Shown: piece by piece, positions 44,015 through 57,408 of the stretch | Position numbering within the stretch: position 1 is the first letter of the stretch | Layout of the letters: each line of letters begins with the position of its first letter | DNA from: Molanna angustata | Taxonomy: Eukaryota > Arthropoda > Insecta > Trichoptera > Molannidae | Length of the DNA: 64,000 nt | Direction of reading: 5' to 3' | NCBI GenBank assembly: GCA_963576475.1 | Contig: OY754973.1 | Span: forward strand, 9,641,552 to 9,705,551 | Notes under the pieces: model-generated | Database searches by the model: none | What the model was told of the DNA's origin: nothing | The model's input: only the letters and a program-made list of their open reading frames with translations | Program-made: the position numbers and the translations under genes

Positions 44015-47000
44015 CATGATTTCGCAAAATTTAAGCGTATTTTTTTTACATCAATTTCTCAATGGGTATCATGTAGAGAATGCACACTATGAGTTTCGTC
44101 GTGATGTGTTTGTGTGTATGGCGTATACGCTGTTCGCCGTACGCCGTACGCCGTACGCCGTACGCCGTACGCCGTACGCCGTACGCCGTACGCCGTACGC
44201 CGTAGCATTTATCTTTTTTGTGTCCTCTCTACAGCCCAAACTATAAGTCTGATCGACTTCATATTAACATCATATGTGTAAAGTGCAAAGACCTAGAGCT
44301 GATTAGTTTTCCATAGACAACTTTTGATTTCTTCTCTATGAATTCATCATTTACGTTGTTTTTTTTTTGTGTCCTCTCTGCAGCCCAAACTATAAGTCCG
44401 ATTGACTTCATATTGATATCACATGTGTAAAGTCCATAAACTTAGAGCTGATTAGTTTTCCATAGACAACGGTTCATTTTTTCCCAATGTTTCTTTATGA
44501 TTTCATCTATTAAAACTGAAAAAATGCTCTCACGACCTGGAAATTAGAGATATTTTAATTTGGTTTCAACTATTTATACAACACCAAGAATCTTCATAAA
44601 ATTGTATTCAAAGTTGGTCAATGTTAAAAGAAAAATATTCAACGGTTTCAAAAATTATATTTTATTTAATGGATATTTGTATGAAACTTATATGTAACAA
44701 GAGAATTTTTTTATATTTGGCAATGATCAGTTCATTGATTTCATATTGATAGAAGAATATTAATAGCTTGAACTTAGAACTGATTAGCTTTTCATAGATA
44801 TCATATAATTTCTTCATATGATATCACGTGTAAACATTGTCAAAATGCTCTAACGCTCTTTGAAACAAAATTTATCTGCTTTTTTTAAAATATTTCATAC
44901 AACATAAGCAGTCTTCACTATACTGCATTAATAGTTTGTCTATCTTAACATAAAAATATACTATCGGAAGAAAATTTATATTCCTGGTAGTAACATTTAG
45001 TATGAATAAAAATGTAATTAGATAAATTTCTATGTATGGAAACGTTTAGTAATTTGATTTCATGTTATAATGTAAAGAGCTTGAACATAGAACTGATTAG
45101 CTTTCCATAAATAACAAAAAAAATCTTCATATGATATCACCTGTCAAAATTTGGAAAATGCTCTCGCGTTCTTTAGAACAAAATTTATCTGCTTTTTTTA
45201 AAATATTTCATACAACATAAGCATTCTTCACTATACTGCATTAATAGTTTGTTTATCTTAACATAAAAATATACTATCGGAAGAAAATTTATATTCCTGA
45301 TAGTAACATTTAGTATGAATAATAATGTAATTAGATAAATTTCTATGTATGGAAAAGTTCAGTAATTTGATTTCATGTTATAATGTAAAGAGCTTGAACA
45401 TAGAACTGATTAGCTTTCCATAAATAACAAAAAAAATCTTCATATAATATCACGTGTCAAAATTTTGAAAATGCTCTCGCGTTCTTTAAAACAAAATTTA
45501 TCTGCTTTTTTTAAAATATTTCATACAACATAAGCATTCTTCACTATACTGCATTAATATTTTGTTTATCTTAACATAAAAATATACTATCGGAAGAAAA
45601 TTTATATTCCTGGTAGTAACATTTAGTATGAATAAAAATGTAATTAGATAAATTTCTTTGTATGGAAAAGTTCAGTAATTTGATTTCATGTTATAATGTA
45701 AAGAGCTTGAACATAGAACTGATTAGCTTTCCATAAATAACAAAAAAAATCTTCATATGATATCACCTGTCAAAATTTGGAAAATGCTCTCGCGTTCTTT
45801 AGAACAAAATTTATCTGCTTTTTTTAAAATATTTCATACAACATAAGCATTCTACACCATACTGCATTAAAAGTTTGTCTATCTTATCATAAAAATATAC
45901 TATCGGAAGAAAATTTATATTCCTGATAGTAACATTTAGTATGAATAATAATGTAATTAGATAAATTTCTATATATGGAAAAGTTCAGTAATTTGATTTC
46001 ATGTTATAATGTAAAGAGCTTGAACATAGAACTGATTAGTTTTCCATAAATAACAAAAAAAATCTTCATATAATATCACGTGTCAAAATTTTGAAAATGC
46101 TCTCGCGTTCTTTAAAACAAAATTTATCTGCTTTTTTTAAAATATTTCATACAACATAAGCATTCTTCACTATACTGCATTAATAGTTTGTTTATCATAA
46201 CATAAAAATATACTATCGGAAGAAAATTTATATTCCTGATAGTAACATTTAGTATGAATAAAAATGTAATTAGATAAATTTCTATGTATGGAAACGTGTA
46301 GTAATTTGATTTCATGATATAATGTAAAGAGCTTGAACATAGAACTGATTAGCTTTCCATAAATAACAAAAAAATTCTTCATATGATATCACCTGTCAAA
46401 ATTTGAAAAATGCTCTCGCGTTCTTTAAAACAAAATTTATCTGCTTTTTTTAAAATATTTCATACAACATAAGCATTCTTCACTATACTGCATTAATAGT
46501 TTGTCTATCTTAACATAAAAATATATTATCGGAAGAAAATTTATATTCCTGATAGTAACATTTAGTATGAATAATAATGTAATTAGATAAATTTCTATGT
46601 ATGGAAAAGTTCAGTAATTTGATTTCATGTTAAAATGTAAAGAGCTTGAACATAGAACTGATTAGCTTTCCATAAATAACATAAAAAATCTTCATATAAT
46701 ATCACGTGTCAAAATTTTGAAAATGCTCTCGCGTTCTTTAAAACAAAATTTATCTGCTTTTTTTAAAATATTTCATACAACATAAGCATTCTTCACTATA
46801 CTGCATTAATAGTTTGTTTATCTTAACATAAAAATATACTATCGGAAGAAAATTTATATTCCTGATAGTAACATTTAGTATGAATAAAAATGTAATTAGA
46901 TAAATTTCTATGTATGGAAACGTGTAGTAATTTGATTTCATGATATAATGTAAAGAGCTTGAACATAGAACTGATTTGCTTTCCATAAATAACAAAAAAA

Positions 47001-48141
47001 TTCTACATATGATATCACCTGTCAAAATTTGAAAAATGCTCTCGCGTTCTTTAAAACAAAATTTATCTGCTTTTTTTAAAATATTTCATACAACATAAGC
47101 ATTCTTCACTATACTGTATTAATAGTTTGTCTATCTTAACATAAAAATATACTATCGGAAGAAAATTTATATTCCTGATAGTAACATTTAGTATGAATAA
47201 TAATGTAATTAGATAAATTTCTATGTATGGAAAAGTTCAGTAATTTGATTTCATGTTATAATGTAAAGAGCTTGAACATAGAACTGATTAGCTTTCCATA
47301 AATAACAAAAAAAATCTTCATATAATATCACGTGTCAAAATTTTGAAAATGCTCTCGCGTTCTTTAAAACAAAATTTATCTGCTTTTTTTAAAATATTTC
47401 ATACAACATAAGCATTCTTCACTATACGTCATTAATATTTTGTTTATCTTAACATAAAAATATACTATCGGAAGAAAATTTATATTCCTGGTAGTAACAT
47501 TTAGTATGAATAAAAATGTAATTAGATAAATTTCTATGTATGGAAAAGTTCAGTAATTTGATTTCATGTTATAATGTAAAGAGCTTGAACATAGAACTGA
47601 TTAGTTTTCCATAAATAACAAAAAAAATCTTCATATAATATCACGTGTCAAAATTTTGAAAATGCTCTCGCGTTCTTTAAAACAAAATTTATCTGCTTTT
47701 TTTAAAATATTTCATACAACATAAGCATTCTTCACTATACTGCATTAATATTTTGTTTATCTTAACATAAAAATATACTATCGGAAGAAAATTTATATTC
47801 CTGGTAGTAACATTTAGTATGAATAAAAATGTAATTAGATAAATTTCTATGTATGGAAAAGTTCAGTAATTTGATTTCATGTTATAATGTAAAGAGCTTG
47901 AACATAGAACTGATTAGCTTTCCATAAATAACAAAAAAAATCTTCATATGATATCACCTGTCAAAATTTGGAAAATGCTCTCGCGTTCTTTAGAACAAAA
48001 TTTATCTGCTTTTTTTAAAATATTTCATACAACATAAGCATTCTACACCATACTGCATTAAAAGTTTGTCTATCTTATCATAAAAATATACTATCGGAAG
48101 AAAAATTATATACTAGAAAAAACAGTTTATTATTATTATTA
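43987..48141. repeat. Higher-order unit 1 (4,155 bp)
   Basis: Head at 43987 to about 44840, then eleven monomer starts (marker ATGCTCT) at 44845, 45158, 45471, 45784, 46097, 46410, 46723, 47036, 47349, 47662 and 47975, every step exactly 313. The last monomer is cut after about 130 bp and joined to TTATATACTAGAAAAAACAG plus a TTA run before unit 2. Confidence 0.95.
44133..44202. repeat. TACGCCG heptamer array, 10 units (head 1)
   Basis: Ten tandem 7-mers, the first being TTCGCCG. The run is GC- and CpG-rich in a very AT-rich setting. Corresponding arrays are at 48288-48357 (10 units) and 52443-52491 (7 units). Confidence 0.97.
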
Positions 48142-51100
48142 CTCTCCACACTATGGAATAGGGGAGAGTCATGATTTCGCAAAATTTAAGCGTATTTTTT
48201 TTACATCAATTTCTCAATGGGTATCATGTAGAGAATGCACACTATGAGTTTCGTCGTGATGTGTTTGTGTGTATGGCGTATACGCTGTACGCCGTACGCC
48301 GTACGCCGTACGCCGTACGCCGTACGCCGTACGCCGTACGCCGTACGCCGTACGCCGTAGCATTTATCTTTTTTGTGTCCTCTCTACAGCCCAAACTATA
48401 AGTCTGATCGACTTCATATTAACATCATATGTGTAAAGTGCAAAGACCTAGAGCTGATTAGTTTTCCATAGACAACTTTTGATTTCTTCTCTATGAATTC
48501 ATCATTTACGTTGTTTTTTTTTTGTGTCCTCTCTGCAGCCCAAACTATAAGTCCGATTGACTTCATATTGATATCACATGTGTTAAGTCCATAAACTTAG
48601 AGCTGATTAGTTTTCCATAGACAACGGTTCATTTTTTCCCAATGTTTCTTTATGATTTCATCTATTAAAACTGAAAAAATGCTCTCACGACCTGGAAATT
48701 AGAGATATTTTAATTTGGTTTCAACTATTTATACAACACCAAGAATCTTCATAAAATTGTATTCAAAGTTGGTCAATGTTAAAAGAAAAATATTCAACGG
48801 TTTCAAAAATTATATTTTATTTAATGGATATTTGTATGAAACTTATATGTAACAAGAGAATTTTTTTATATTTGGCAATGATCAGTTCATTGATTTCATA
48901 TTGATAGAAGAATATTAATAGCTTGAACTTAGAACTGATTAGCTTTTCATAGATATCATATAATTTCTTCATATGATATCACGTGTAAACATTGTCAAAA
49001 TGCTCTAACGCTCTTTGAAACAAAATTTATCTGCTTTTTTTAAAATATTTCATACAACATAAGCAGTCTTCACTATACTGCATTAATAGTTTGTCTATCT
49101 TAACATAAAAATATACTATCGGAAGAAAATTTATATTCCTGGTAGTAACATTTAGTATGAATAAAAATGTAATTAGATAAATTTCTATGTATGGAAACGT
49201 TTAGTAATTTGATTTCATGTTATAATGTAAAGAGCTTGAACATAGAACTGATTAGCTTTCCATAAATAACAAAAAAAATCTTCATATGATATCACCTGTC
49301 AAAATTTGGAAAATGCTCTCGCGTTCTTTAGAACAAAATTTATCTGCTTTTTTTAAAATATTTCATACAACATAAGCATTCTTCACTATACTGCATTAAT
49401 AGTTTGTTTATCTTAACATAAAAATATACTATCGGAAGAAAATTTATATTCCTGATAGTAACATTTAGTATGAATAATAATGTAATTAGATAAATTTCTA
49501 TGTATGGAAAAGTTCAGTAATTTGATTTCATGTTATAATGTAAAGAGCTTGAACATAGAACTGATTAGTTTTCCATAAATAACAAAAAAAATCTTCATAT
49601 AATATCACGTGTCAAAATTTTGAAAATGCTCTCGCGTTCTTTAAAACAAAATTTATCTGCTTTTTTTAAAATATTTCATACAACATAAGCATTCTTCACT
49701 ATACTGCATTAATAGTTTGTTTATCATAACATAAAAATATACTATCGGAAGAAAATTTATATTCCTGATAGTAACATTTAGTATGAATAAAAATGTAATT
49801 AGATAAATTTCTATGTATGGAAACGTGTAGTAATTTGATTTCATGATATAATGTAAAGAGCTTGAACATAGAACTGATTAGCTTTCCATAAATAACAAAA
49901 AAATTCTTCATATGATATCACCTGTCAAAATTTGAAAAATGCTCTCGCGTTCTTTAAAACAAAATTTATCTGCTTTTTTTAAAATATTTCATACAACATA
50001 AGCATTCTTCACTATACTGCATTAATAGTTTGTCTATCTTAACATAAAAATATATTATCGGAAGAAAATTTATATTCCTGATAGTAACATTTAGTATGAA
50101 TAATAATGTAATTAGATAAATTTCTATGTATGGAAAAGTTCAGTAATTTGATTTCATGTTAAAATGTAAAGAGCTTGAACATAGAACTGATTAGCTTTCC
50201 ATAAATAACAAAAAAAATCTTCATATAATATCACGTGTCAAAATTTTGAAAATGCTCTCGCGTTCTTTAAAACAAAATTTATCTGCTTTTTTTAAAATAT
50301 TTCATACAACATAAGCATTCTTCACTATGCTGCATTAATAGTTTGTTTATCTTAACATAAAAATATACTATCGGAAGAAAATTTATATTCCTGATAGTAA
50401 CATTTAGTATGAATAAAAATGTAATTAGATAAATTTCTATGTATGGAAACGTGTAGTAATTTGATTTCATGATATAATGTAAAGAGCTTGAACATAGAAC
50501 TGATTTGCTTTCCATAAATAACAAAAAAATTCTTCATATGATATCACCTGTCAAAATTTGAAAAATGCTCTCGCGTTCTTTAAAACAAAATTTATCTGCT
50601 TTTTTTAAAATATTTCATACAACATAAGCATTCTTCACTATACTGTATTAATAGTTTGTCTATCTTAACATAAAAATATACTATCGGAAGAAAATTTATA
50701 TTCCTGGTAGTAACATTTAGTATGAATAAAAATGTAATTAGATAAATTTCTATGTATGGAAACGTTTAGTAATTTGATTTCATGTTATAATGTAAAGAGC
50801 TTGAACATAGAACTGATTAGCTTTCCATAAATAACAAAAAAAATCTTCATATGATATCACCTGTCAAAATTTGGAAAATGCTCTCGCGTTCTTTAGAACA
50901 AAATTTATCTGCTTTTTTTAAAATATTTCATACAACATAAGCATTCTTCACTATACTGCATTAATAGTTTGTTTATCTTAACATAAAAATATACTATCGG
51001 AAGAAAATTTATATTCCTGATAGTAACATTTAGTATGAATAATAATGTAATTAGATAAATTTCTATGTATGGAAAAGTTCAGTAATTTGATTTCATGTTA

Positions 51101-52296
51101 TAATGTAAAGAGCTTGAACATAGAACTGATTAGCTTTCCATAAATAACAAAAAAAATCTTCATATAATATCACGTGTCAAAATTTTGAAAATGCTCTCGC
51201 GTTCTTTAAAACAAAATTTATCTGCTTTTTTTAAAATATTTCATACAACATAAGCATTCTTCACTATACTGCATTAATATTTTGTTTATCTTAACATAAA
51301 AATATACTATCGGAAGAAAATTTATATTCCTGGTAGTAACATTTAGTATGAATAATAATGTAATTAGATAAATTTCTATGTATGGAAAAGTTCAGTAATT
51401 TGATTTCATGTTATAATGTAAAGAGCTTGAACATAGAACTGATTAGCTTTCCATAAATAACAAAAAAAATCTTCATATAATATCACGTGTCAAAATTTTG
51501 AAAATGCTCTCGCGTTCTTTAAAACAAAATTTATCTGCTTTTTTTAAAATATTTCATACAACATAAGCATTCTTCACTATACGTCATTAATATTTTGTTT
51601 ATCTTAACATAAAAATATACTATCGGAAGAAAATTTATATTCCTGGTAGTAACATTTAGTATGAATAAAAATGTAATTAGATAAATTTCTATGTATGGAA
51701 AAGTTCAGTAATTTGATTTCATGTTATAATGTAAAGAGCTTGAACATAGAACTGATTAGTTTTCCATAAATAACAAAAAAAATCTTCATATAATATCACG
51801 TGTCAAAATTTTGAAAATGCTCTCGCGTTCTTTAAAACAAAATTTATCTGCTTTTTTTAAAATATTTCATACAACATAAGCATTCTTCACTATACTGCAT
51901 TAATATTTTGTTTATCTTAACATAAAAATATACTATCGGAAGAAAATTTATATTCCTGGTAGTAACATTTAGTATGAATAAAAATGTAATTAGATAAATT
52001 TCTATGTATGGAAAAGTTCAGTAATTTGATTTCATGTTATAATGTAAAGAGCTTGAACATAGAACTGATTAGCTTTCCATAAATAACAAAAAAAATCTTC
52101 ATATGATATCACCTGTCAAAATTTGGAAAATGCTCTCGCGTTCTTTAGAACAAAATTTATCTGCTTTTTTTAAAATATTTCATACAACATAAGCATTCTA
52201 CACCATACTGCATTAAAAGTTTGTCTATCTTATCATAAAAATATACTATCGGAAGAAAAATTATATACTAGAAAAAACAGTTTATTATTATTATTA
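48142..52296. repeat. Higher-order unit 2 (4,155 bp)
   Basis: Same length and head as unit 1, with monomer starts from 49000 to 52130 in 313-bp steps. Diagnostic variants show that the inner order differs from unit 1. The type with TTTATCATAACAT follows directly after monomer 2 here but after monomer 4 in unit 1, and two monomers are added before the ACGTCATTAATATT type. Equal length with changed content points to exchange inside the array. Confidence 0.93.
48288..48357. repeat. TACGCCG heptamer array, 10 units (head 2)
   Basis: Ten perfect units. The first-unit T variant of head 1 is absent. Confidence 0.97.
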
Positions 52297-55200
52297 CTCT
52301 CCACACTATGGAATAGGGGAGAGTCATGATTTCGCAAAATTTAAGCGTATTTTTTTTACATCAATTTCTCAATGGGTATCATGTAGAGAATGCACACTAT
52401 GAGTTTCGTCGTGATGTGTTTGTGTGTATGGCGTATACGCTGTACGCCGTACGCCGTACGCCGTACGCCGTACGCCGTACGCCGTACGCCGTAGCATTTA
52501 TCTTTTTTGTGTCCTCTCTACAGCCCAAACTATAAGTCTGATCGACTTCATATTAACATCATATGTGTAAAGTGCAAAGACCTAGAGCTGATTAGTTTTC
52601 CATAGACAACTTTTGATTTCTTCTCTATGAATTCATCATTTACGTTGTTTTTTTTTTGTGTCCTCTCTGCAGCCCAAACTATAAGTCCGATTGACTTCAT
52701 ATTGATATCACATGTGTTAAGTCCATAAACTTAGAGCTGATTAGTTTTCCATAGACAACGGTTCATTTTTTCCCAATGTTTCTTTATGATTTCATCTATT
52801 AAAACTGAAAAAATGCTCTCACGACCTGGAAATTAGAGATATTTTAATTTGGTTTCAACTATTTATACAACACCAAGAATCTTCATAAAATTGTATTCAA
52901 AGTTGGTCAATGTTAAAAGAAAAATATTCAACGGTTTCAAAAATTATATTTTATTTAATGGATATTTGTATGAAACTTATATGTAACAAGAGAATTTTTT
53001 TATATTTGGCAATGATCAGTTCATTGATTTCATATTGATAGAAGAATATTAATAGCTTGAACTTAGAACTGATTAGCTTTTCATAGATATCATATAATTT
53101 CTTCATATGATATCACGTGTAAACATTGTCAAAATGCTCTAACGCTCTTTGAAACAAAATTTATCTGCTTTTTTTAAAATATTTCATACAACATAAGCAG
53201 TCTTCACTATACTGCATTAATAGTTTGTCTATCTTAACATAAAAATATACTATCGGAAGAAAATTTATATTCCTGGTAGTAACATTTAGTATGAATAAAA
53301 ATGTAATTAGATAAATTTCTATGTATGGAAACGTTTAGTAATTTGATTTCATGTTATAATGTAAAGAGCTTGAACATAGAACTGATTAGCTTTCCATAAA
53401 TAACAAAAAAAATCTTCATATGATATCACCTGTCAAAATTTGGAAAATGCTCTCGCGTTCTTTAGAACAAAATTTATCTGCTTTTTTTAAAATATTTCAT
53501 ACAACATAAGCATTCTTCACTATACTGCATTAATAGTTTGTTTATCTTAACATAAAAATATACTATCGGAAGAAAATTTATATTCCTGATAGTAACATTT
53601 AGTATGAATAATAATGTAATTAGATAAATTTCTATGTATGGAAAAGTTCAGTAATTTGATTTCATGTTATAATGTAAAGAGCTTGAACATAGAACTGATT
53701 AGTTTTCCATAAATAACAAAAAAAATCTTCATATAATATCACGTGTCAAAATTTTGAAAATGCTCTCGCGTTCTTTAAAACAAAATTTATCTGCTTTTTT
53801 TAAAATATTTCATACAACATAAGCATTCTTCACTATACTGCATTAATAGTTTGTTTATCATAACATAAAAATATACTATCGGAAGAAAATTTATATTCCT
53901 GATAGTAACATTTAGTATGAATAAAAATGTAATTAGATAAATTTCTATGTATGGAAACGTGTAGTAATTTGATTTCATGATATAATGTAAAGAGCTTGAA
54001 CATAGAACTGATTAGCTTTCCATAAATAACAAAAAAATTCTTCATATGATATCACCTGTCAAAATTTGAAAAATGCTCTCGCGTTCTTTAAAACAAAATT
54101 TATCTGCTTTTTTTAAAATATTTCATACAACATAAGCATTCTTCACTATACTGCATTAATAGTTTGTCTATCTTAACATAAAAATATATTATCGGAAGAA
54201 AATTTATATTCCTGATAGTAACATTTAGTATGAATAATAATGTAATTAGATAAATTTCTATGTATGGAAAAGTTCAGTAATTTGATTTCATGTTAAAATG
54301 TAAAGAGCTTGAACATAGAACTGATTAGCTTTCCATAAATAACAAAAAAAATCTTCATATAATATCACGTGTCAAAATTTTGAAAATGCTCTCGCGTTCT
54401 TTAAAACAAAATTTATCTGCTTTTTTTAAAATATTTCATACAACATAAGCATTCTTCACTATGCTGCATTAATAGTTTGTTTATCTTAACATAAAAATAT
54501 ACTATCGGAAGAAAATTTATATTCCTGATAGTAACATTTAGTATGAATAAAAATGTAATTAGATAAATTTCTATGTATGGAAACGTGTAGTAATTTGATT
54601 TCATGATATAATGTAAAGAGCTTGAACATAGAACTGATTTGCTTTCCATAAATAACAAAAAAATTCTTCATATGATATCACCTGTCAAAATTTGAAAAAT
54701 GCTCTCGCGTTCTTTAAAACAAAATTTATCTGCTTTTTTTAAAATATTTCATACAACATAAGCATTCTTCACTATACTGTATTAATAGTTTGTCTATCTT
54801 AACATAAAAATATACTATCGGAAGAAAATTTATATTCCTGGTAGTAACATTTAGTATGAATAAAAATGTAATTAGATAAATTTCTATGTATGGAAACGTT
54901 TAGTAATTTGATTTCATGTTATAATGTAAAGAGCTTGAACATAGAACTGATTAGCTTTCCATAAATAACAAAAAAAATCTTCATATGATATCACCTGTCA
55001 AAATTTGGAAAATGCTCTCGCGTTCTTTAGAACAAAATTTATCTGCTTTTTTTAAAATATTTCATACAACATAAGCATTCTTCACTATACTGCATTAATA
55101 GTTTGTTTATCTTAACATAAAAATATACTATCGGAAGAAAATTTATATTCCTGATAGTAACATTTAGTATGAATAATAATGTAATTAGATAAATTTCTAT

Positions 55201-57405
55201 GTATGGAAAAGTTCAGTAATTTGATTTCATGTTATAATGTAAAGAGCTTGAACATAGAACTGATTAGCTTTCCATAAATAACAAAAAAAATCTTCATATA
55301 ATATCACGTGTCAAAATTTTGAAAATGCTCTCGCGTTCTTTAAAACAAAATTTATCTGCTTTTTTTAAAATATTTCATACAACATAAGCATTCTTCACTA
55401 TACTGCATTAATATTTTGTTTATCTTAACATAAAAATATACTATCGGAAGAAAATTTATATTCCTGGTAGTAACATTTAGTATGAATAAAAATGTAATTA
55501 GATAAATTTCTATGTATGGAAAAGTTCAGTAATTTGATTTCATGTTATAATGTAAAGAGCTTGAACATAGAACTGATTAGCTTTCCATAAATAACAAAAA
55601 AAATCTTCATATAATATCACGTGTCAAAATTTTGAAAATGCTCTCGCGTTCCTTAAAACAAAATTTATCTGCTTTTTTTAAAATATTTCATACAACATAA
55701 GCATTCTTCACTATACTGCATTAATATTTTGTTTATCTTAACATAAAAATATACTATCGGAAGAAAATTTATATTCCTGGTAGTAACATTTAGTATGAAT
55801 AAAAATGTAATTAGATAAATTTCTATGTATGGAAAAGTTCAGTAATTTGATTTCATGTTATAATGTAAAGAGCTTGAACATAGAACTGATTAGCTTTCCA
55901 TAAATAACAAAAAAAATCTTCATATGATATCACCTGTCAAAATTTGGAAAATGCTCTCGCGTTCTTTAGAACAAAATTTATCTGCTTTTTTTAAAATATT
56001 TCATACAACATAAGCATTCTACACCATACTGCATTAAAAGTTTGTCTATCTTAACATAAAAATATACTATCGGAAGAAAATTTATATTCCTGGTAGTAAC
56101 ATTTAGTATGAATAAAAATGTAATTAGATAAATTTCTATGTATGGAAACGTGTAGTAATTTGATTTCATGATATAATGTAAAGAGCTTGAACATAGAACT
56201 GATTAGCTTTCCATAAATAACAAAAAAATTCTTCATATGATATCTCCTGTCAAAATTTGAAAAATGCTCTCGCGTTCTTTAAAACAAAATTTATCTGCTT
56301 TTTTTAAAATATTTCATACAACATAAGCATTCTTCACTATACTGCATTAATAGTTTGTCTATCTTAACATAAAAATATACTATCGGAAGAAAATTTATAT
56401 TCCTGATAGTAACATTTAGTATGAATAATAATGTAATTAGATAAATTTCTATGTATGGAAATGTTCAGTAATTTGGTTTTAATGTTATAATGTAAAGAGC
56501 TTGAACATAGAACTGATTAGCTTTCCATAAATAACAAAAAAAATCTTCATATAATATCACGTGTCAAAATTTTGAAAATGCTCTCGCGTTCTTTAAAACA
56601 AAATTTATCGGCTTTTTTTAAAATATTTCATACAACATAAGCATTCTTCACTATACTGCATTAATAGTTTGTTTATCTTAACATAAAAATATACTATCGG
56701 AAGAAAATTTATATTCCTGGTAGTAACATTTAGTATGAATAAAAATGTAATTAGATAAATTTCTATGTATGGAAAAGTTCAGTAATTTGATTTCATGTTA
56801 TAATGTTAAGAGCTTGAACATAGAACTGATTAGCTTTCCATAAATAACAAAAAATTTCTTCATATGATATCACCTGTCAAAATTTGGAAAATGCTTTCGC
56901 GTCCTTTAAAACAAAATTTATCTGCTTTTATTAAAATATTTCATACAACATAAGCATTCTACACCATACTGCAATAATAGTTTGTCTATCTTAACATAAA
57001 AATATACTGTCGATAGAAATTTATTTTCCTGGTAGTAAAATTTAGTATGAATAAAAATGTATATAATAAGATAAATTTCTTATGTATGGAAAAGTTCAGT
57101 AATTTGATTTCATGTTATAATGTAAAGAGCTTGAACATCGAACTGATTAGCTTTTCATAAATAACAAAAATTTCTTCATATGATATTACGTGTCAAAATT
57201 GTCAAAATGCTCTAACGTCCTTTAAAACAAAATTTATCTGCTTTTATTAAAATATTTCATACAACATTAGAATTCTTCACCATACTGCATTAATAGTTTG
57301 TCTATCTTAACATGAAAATATACTATCGTTAGAAAATTTATATTCTTGGTAGTAAAATTTAGAATGAATAAAATATTTCATTGTCAATATTTGTGGTGTG
57401 GAGAG
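52297..57405. repeat. Higher-order unit 3 (about 5.1 kb, right edge diverged)
   Basis: The head has only seven heptamers. Monomer starts run 53134 to 56264 in 313-bp steps, then 56578, 56891 and 57207 as divergence sets in. It shares with unit 2 the ACTATGCTGCATT variant (about 54470 and 50326) and CACATGTGTTAAGTCC in the head, so units 2 and 3 are sisters. The final monomer resembles the first monomers of each unit (TGCTCTAACG, AGCTTTTCATA). Confidence 0.92.
52443..52491. repeat. TACGCCG heptamer array, 7 units (head 3)
   Basis: Seven perfect units, 21 bp shorter than head 2. This accounts exactly for the 21-bp shift of all following monomers relative to unit 2. Confidence 0.97.
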
Positions 57406-57408
57406 TTT

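Larger units (their letters stand above)
43987..57405. mobile_element. 13.4-kb satellite-like block with inverted ends and TTTA duplication
   Basis: The block begins CTCTCCACAC (43987-43996) and ends GTGTGGAGAG (57396-57405), exact inverses. Both ends are followed outward by TTTA in direct orientation (43983-43986, 57406-57409). Inside are three large units starting at 43987, 48142 and 52297. Each has a head (hairpin, heptamer array, two copies of a CAGCCCAAACTATAAGTC segment 149 bp apart, one strongly diverged monomer) and then a run of 313-bp monomers. No ORF longer than about 90 codons occurs and those present merely repeat with the monomer. A reasonable reading is a non-autonomous DNA element that amplified internally. 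The class is unknown, and a satellite array with coincidental ends is the alternative. Confidence 0.75.

Noticed and set aside
44016..44246. Plus-strand ORF with RRTPYAV repeats in the unit heads
   Set aside because: The repeat is the translation of the TACGCCG heptamer array. Its length changes with array size and no domain is present.
46124..56236. Repeated 60-90 codon minus-strand ORFs (FFVIYGK..., NYYTFPYIE...) in the 313-bp monomers
   Set aside because: They recur only because the monomer recurs, are low-complexity, and each ends within about one monomer. No start context or domain supports coding.
43987..57405. CRISPR-like array
   Set aside because: The monomers are contiguous 313-bp tandem copies without unique spacers, in an animal genome.
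43987..57405. Helitron identity for the 13.4-kb block
   Set aside because: The ends are inverted repeats with a TTTA duplication, not a TC start and CTRR end with a 3' hairpin between A and T.
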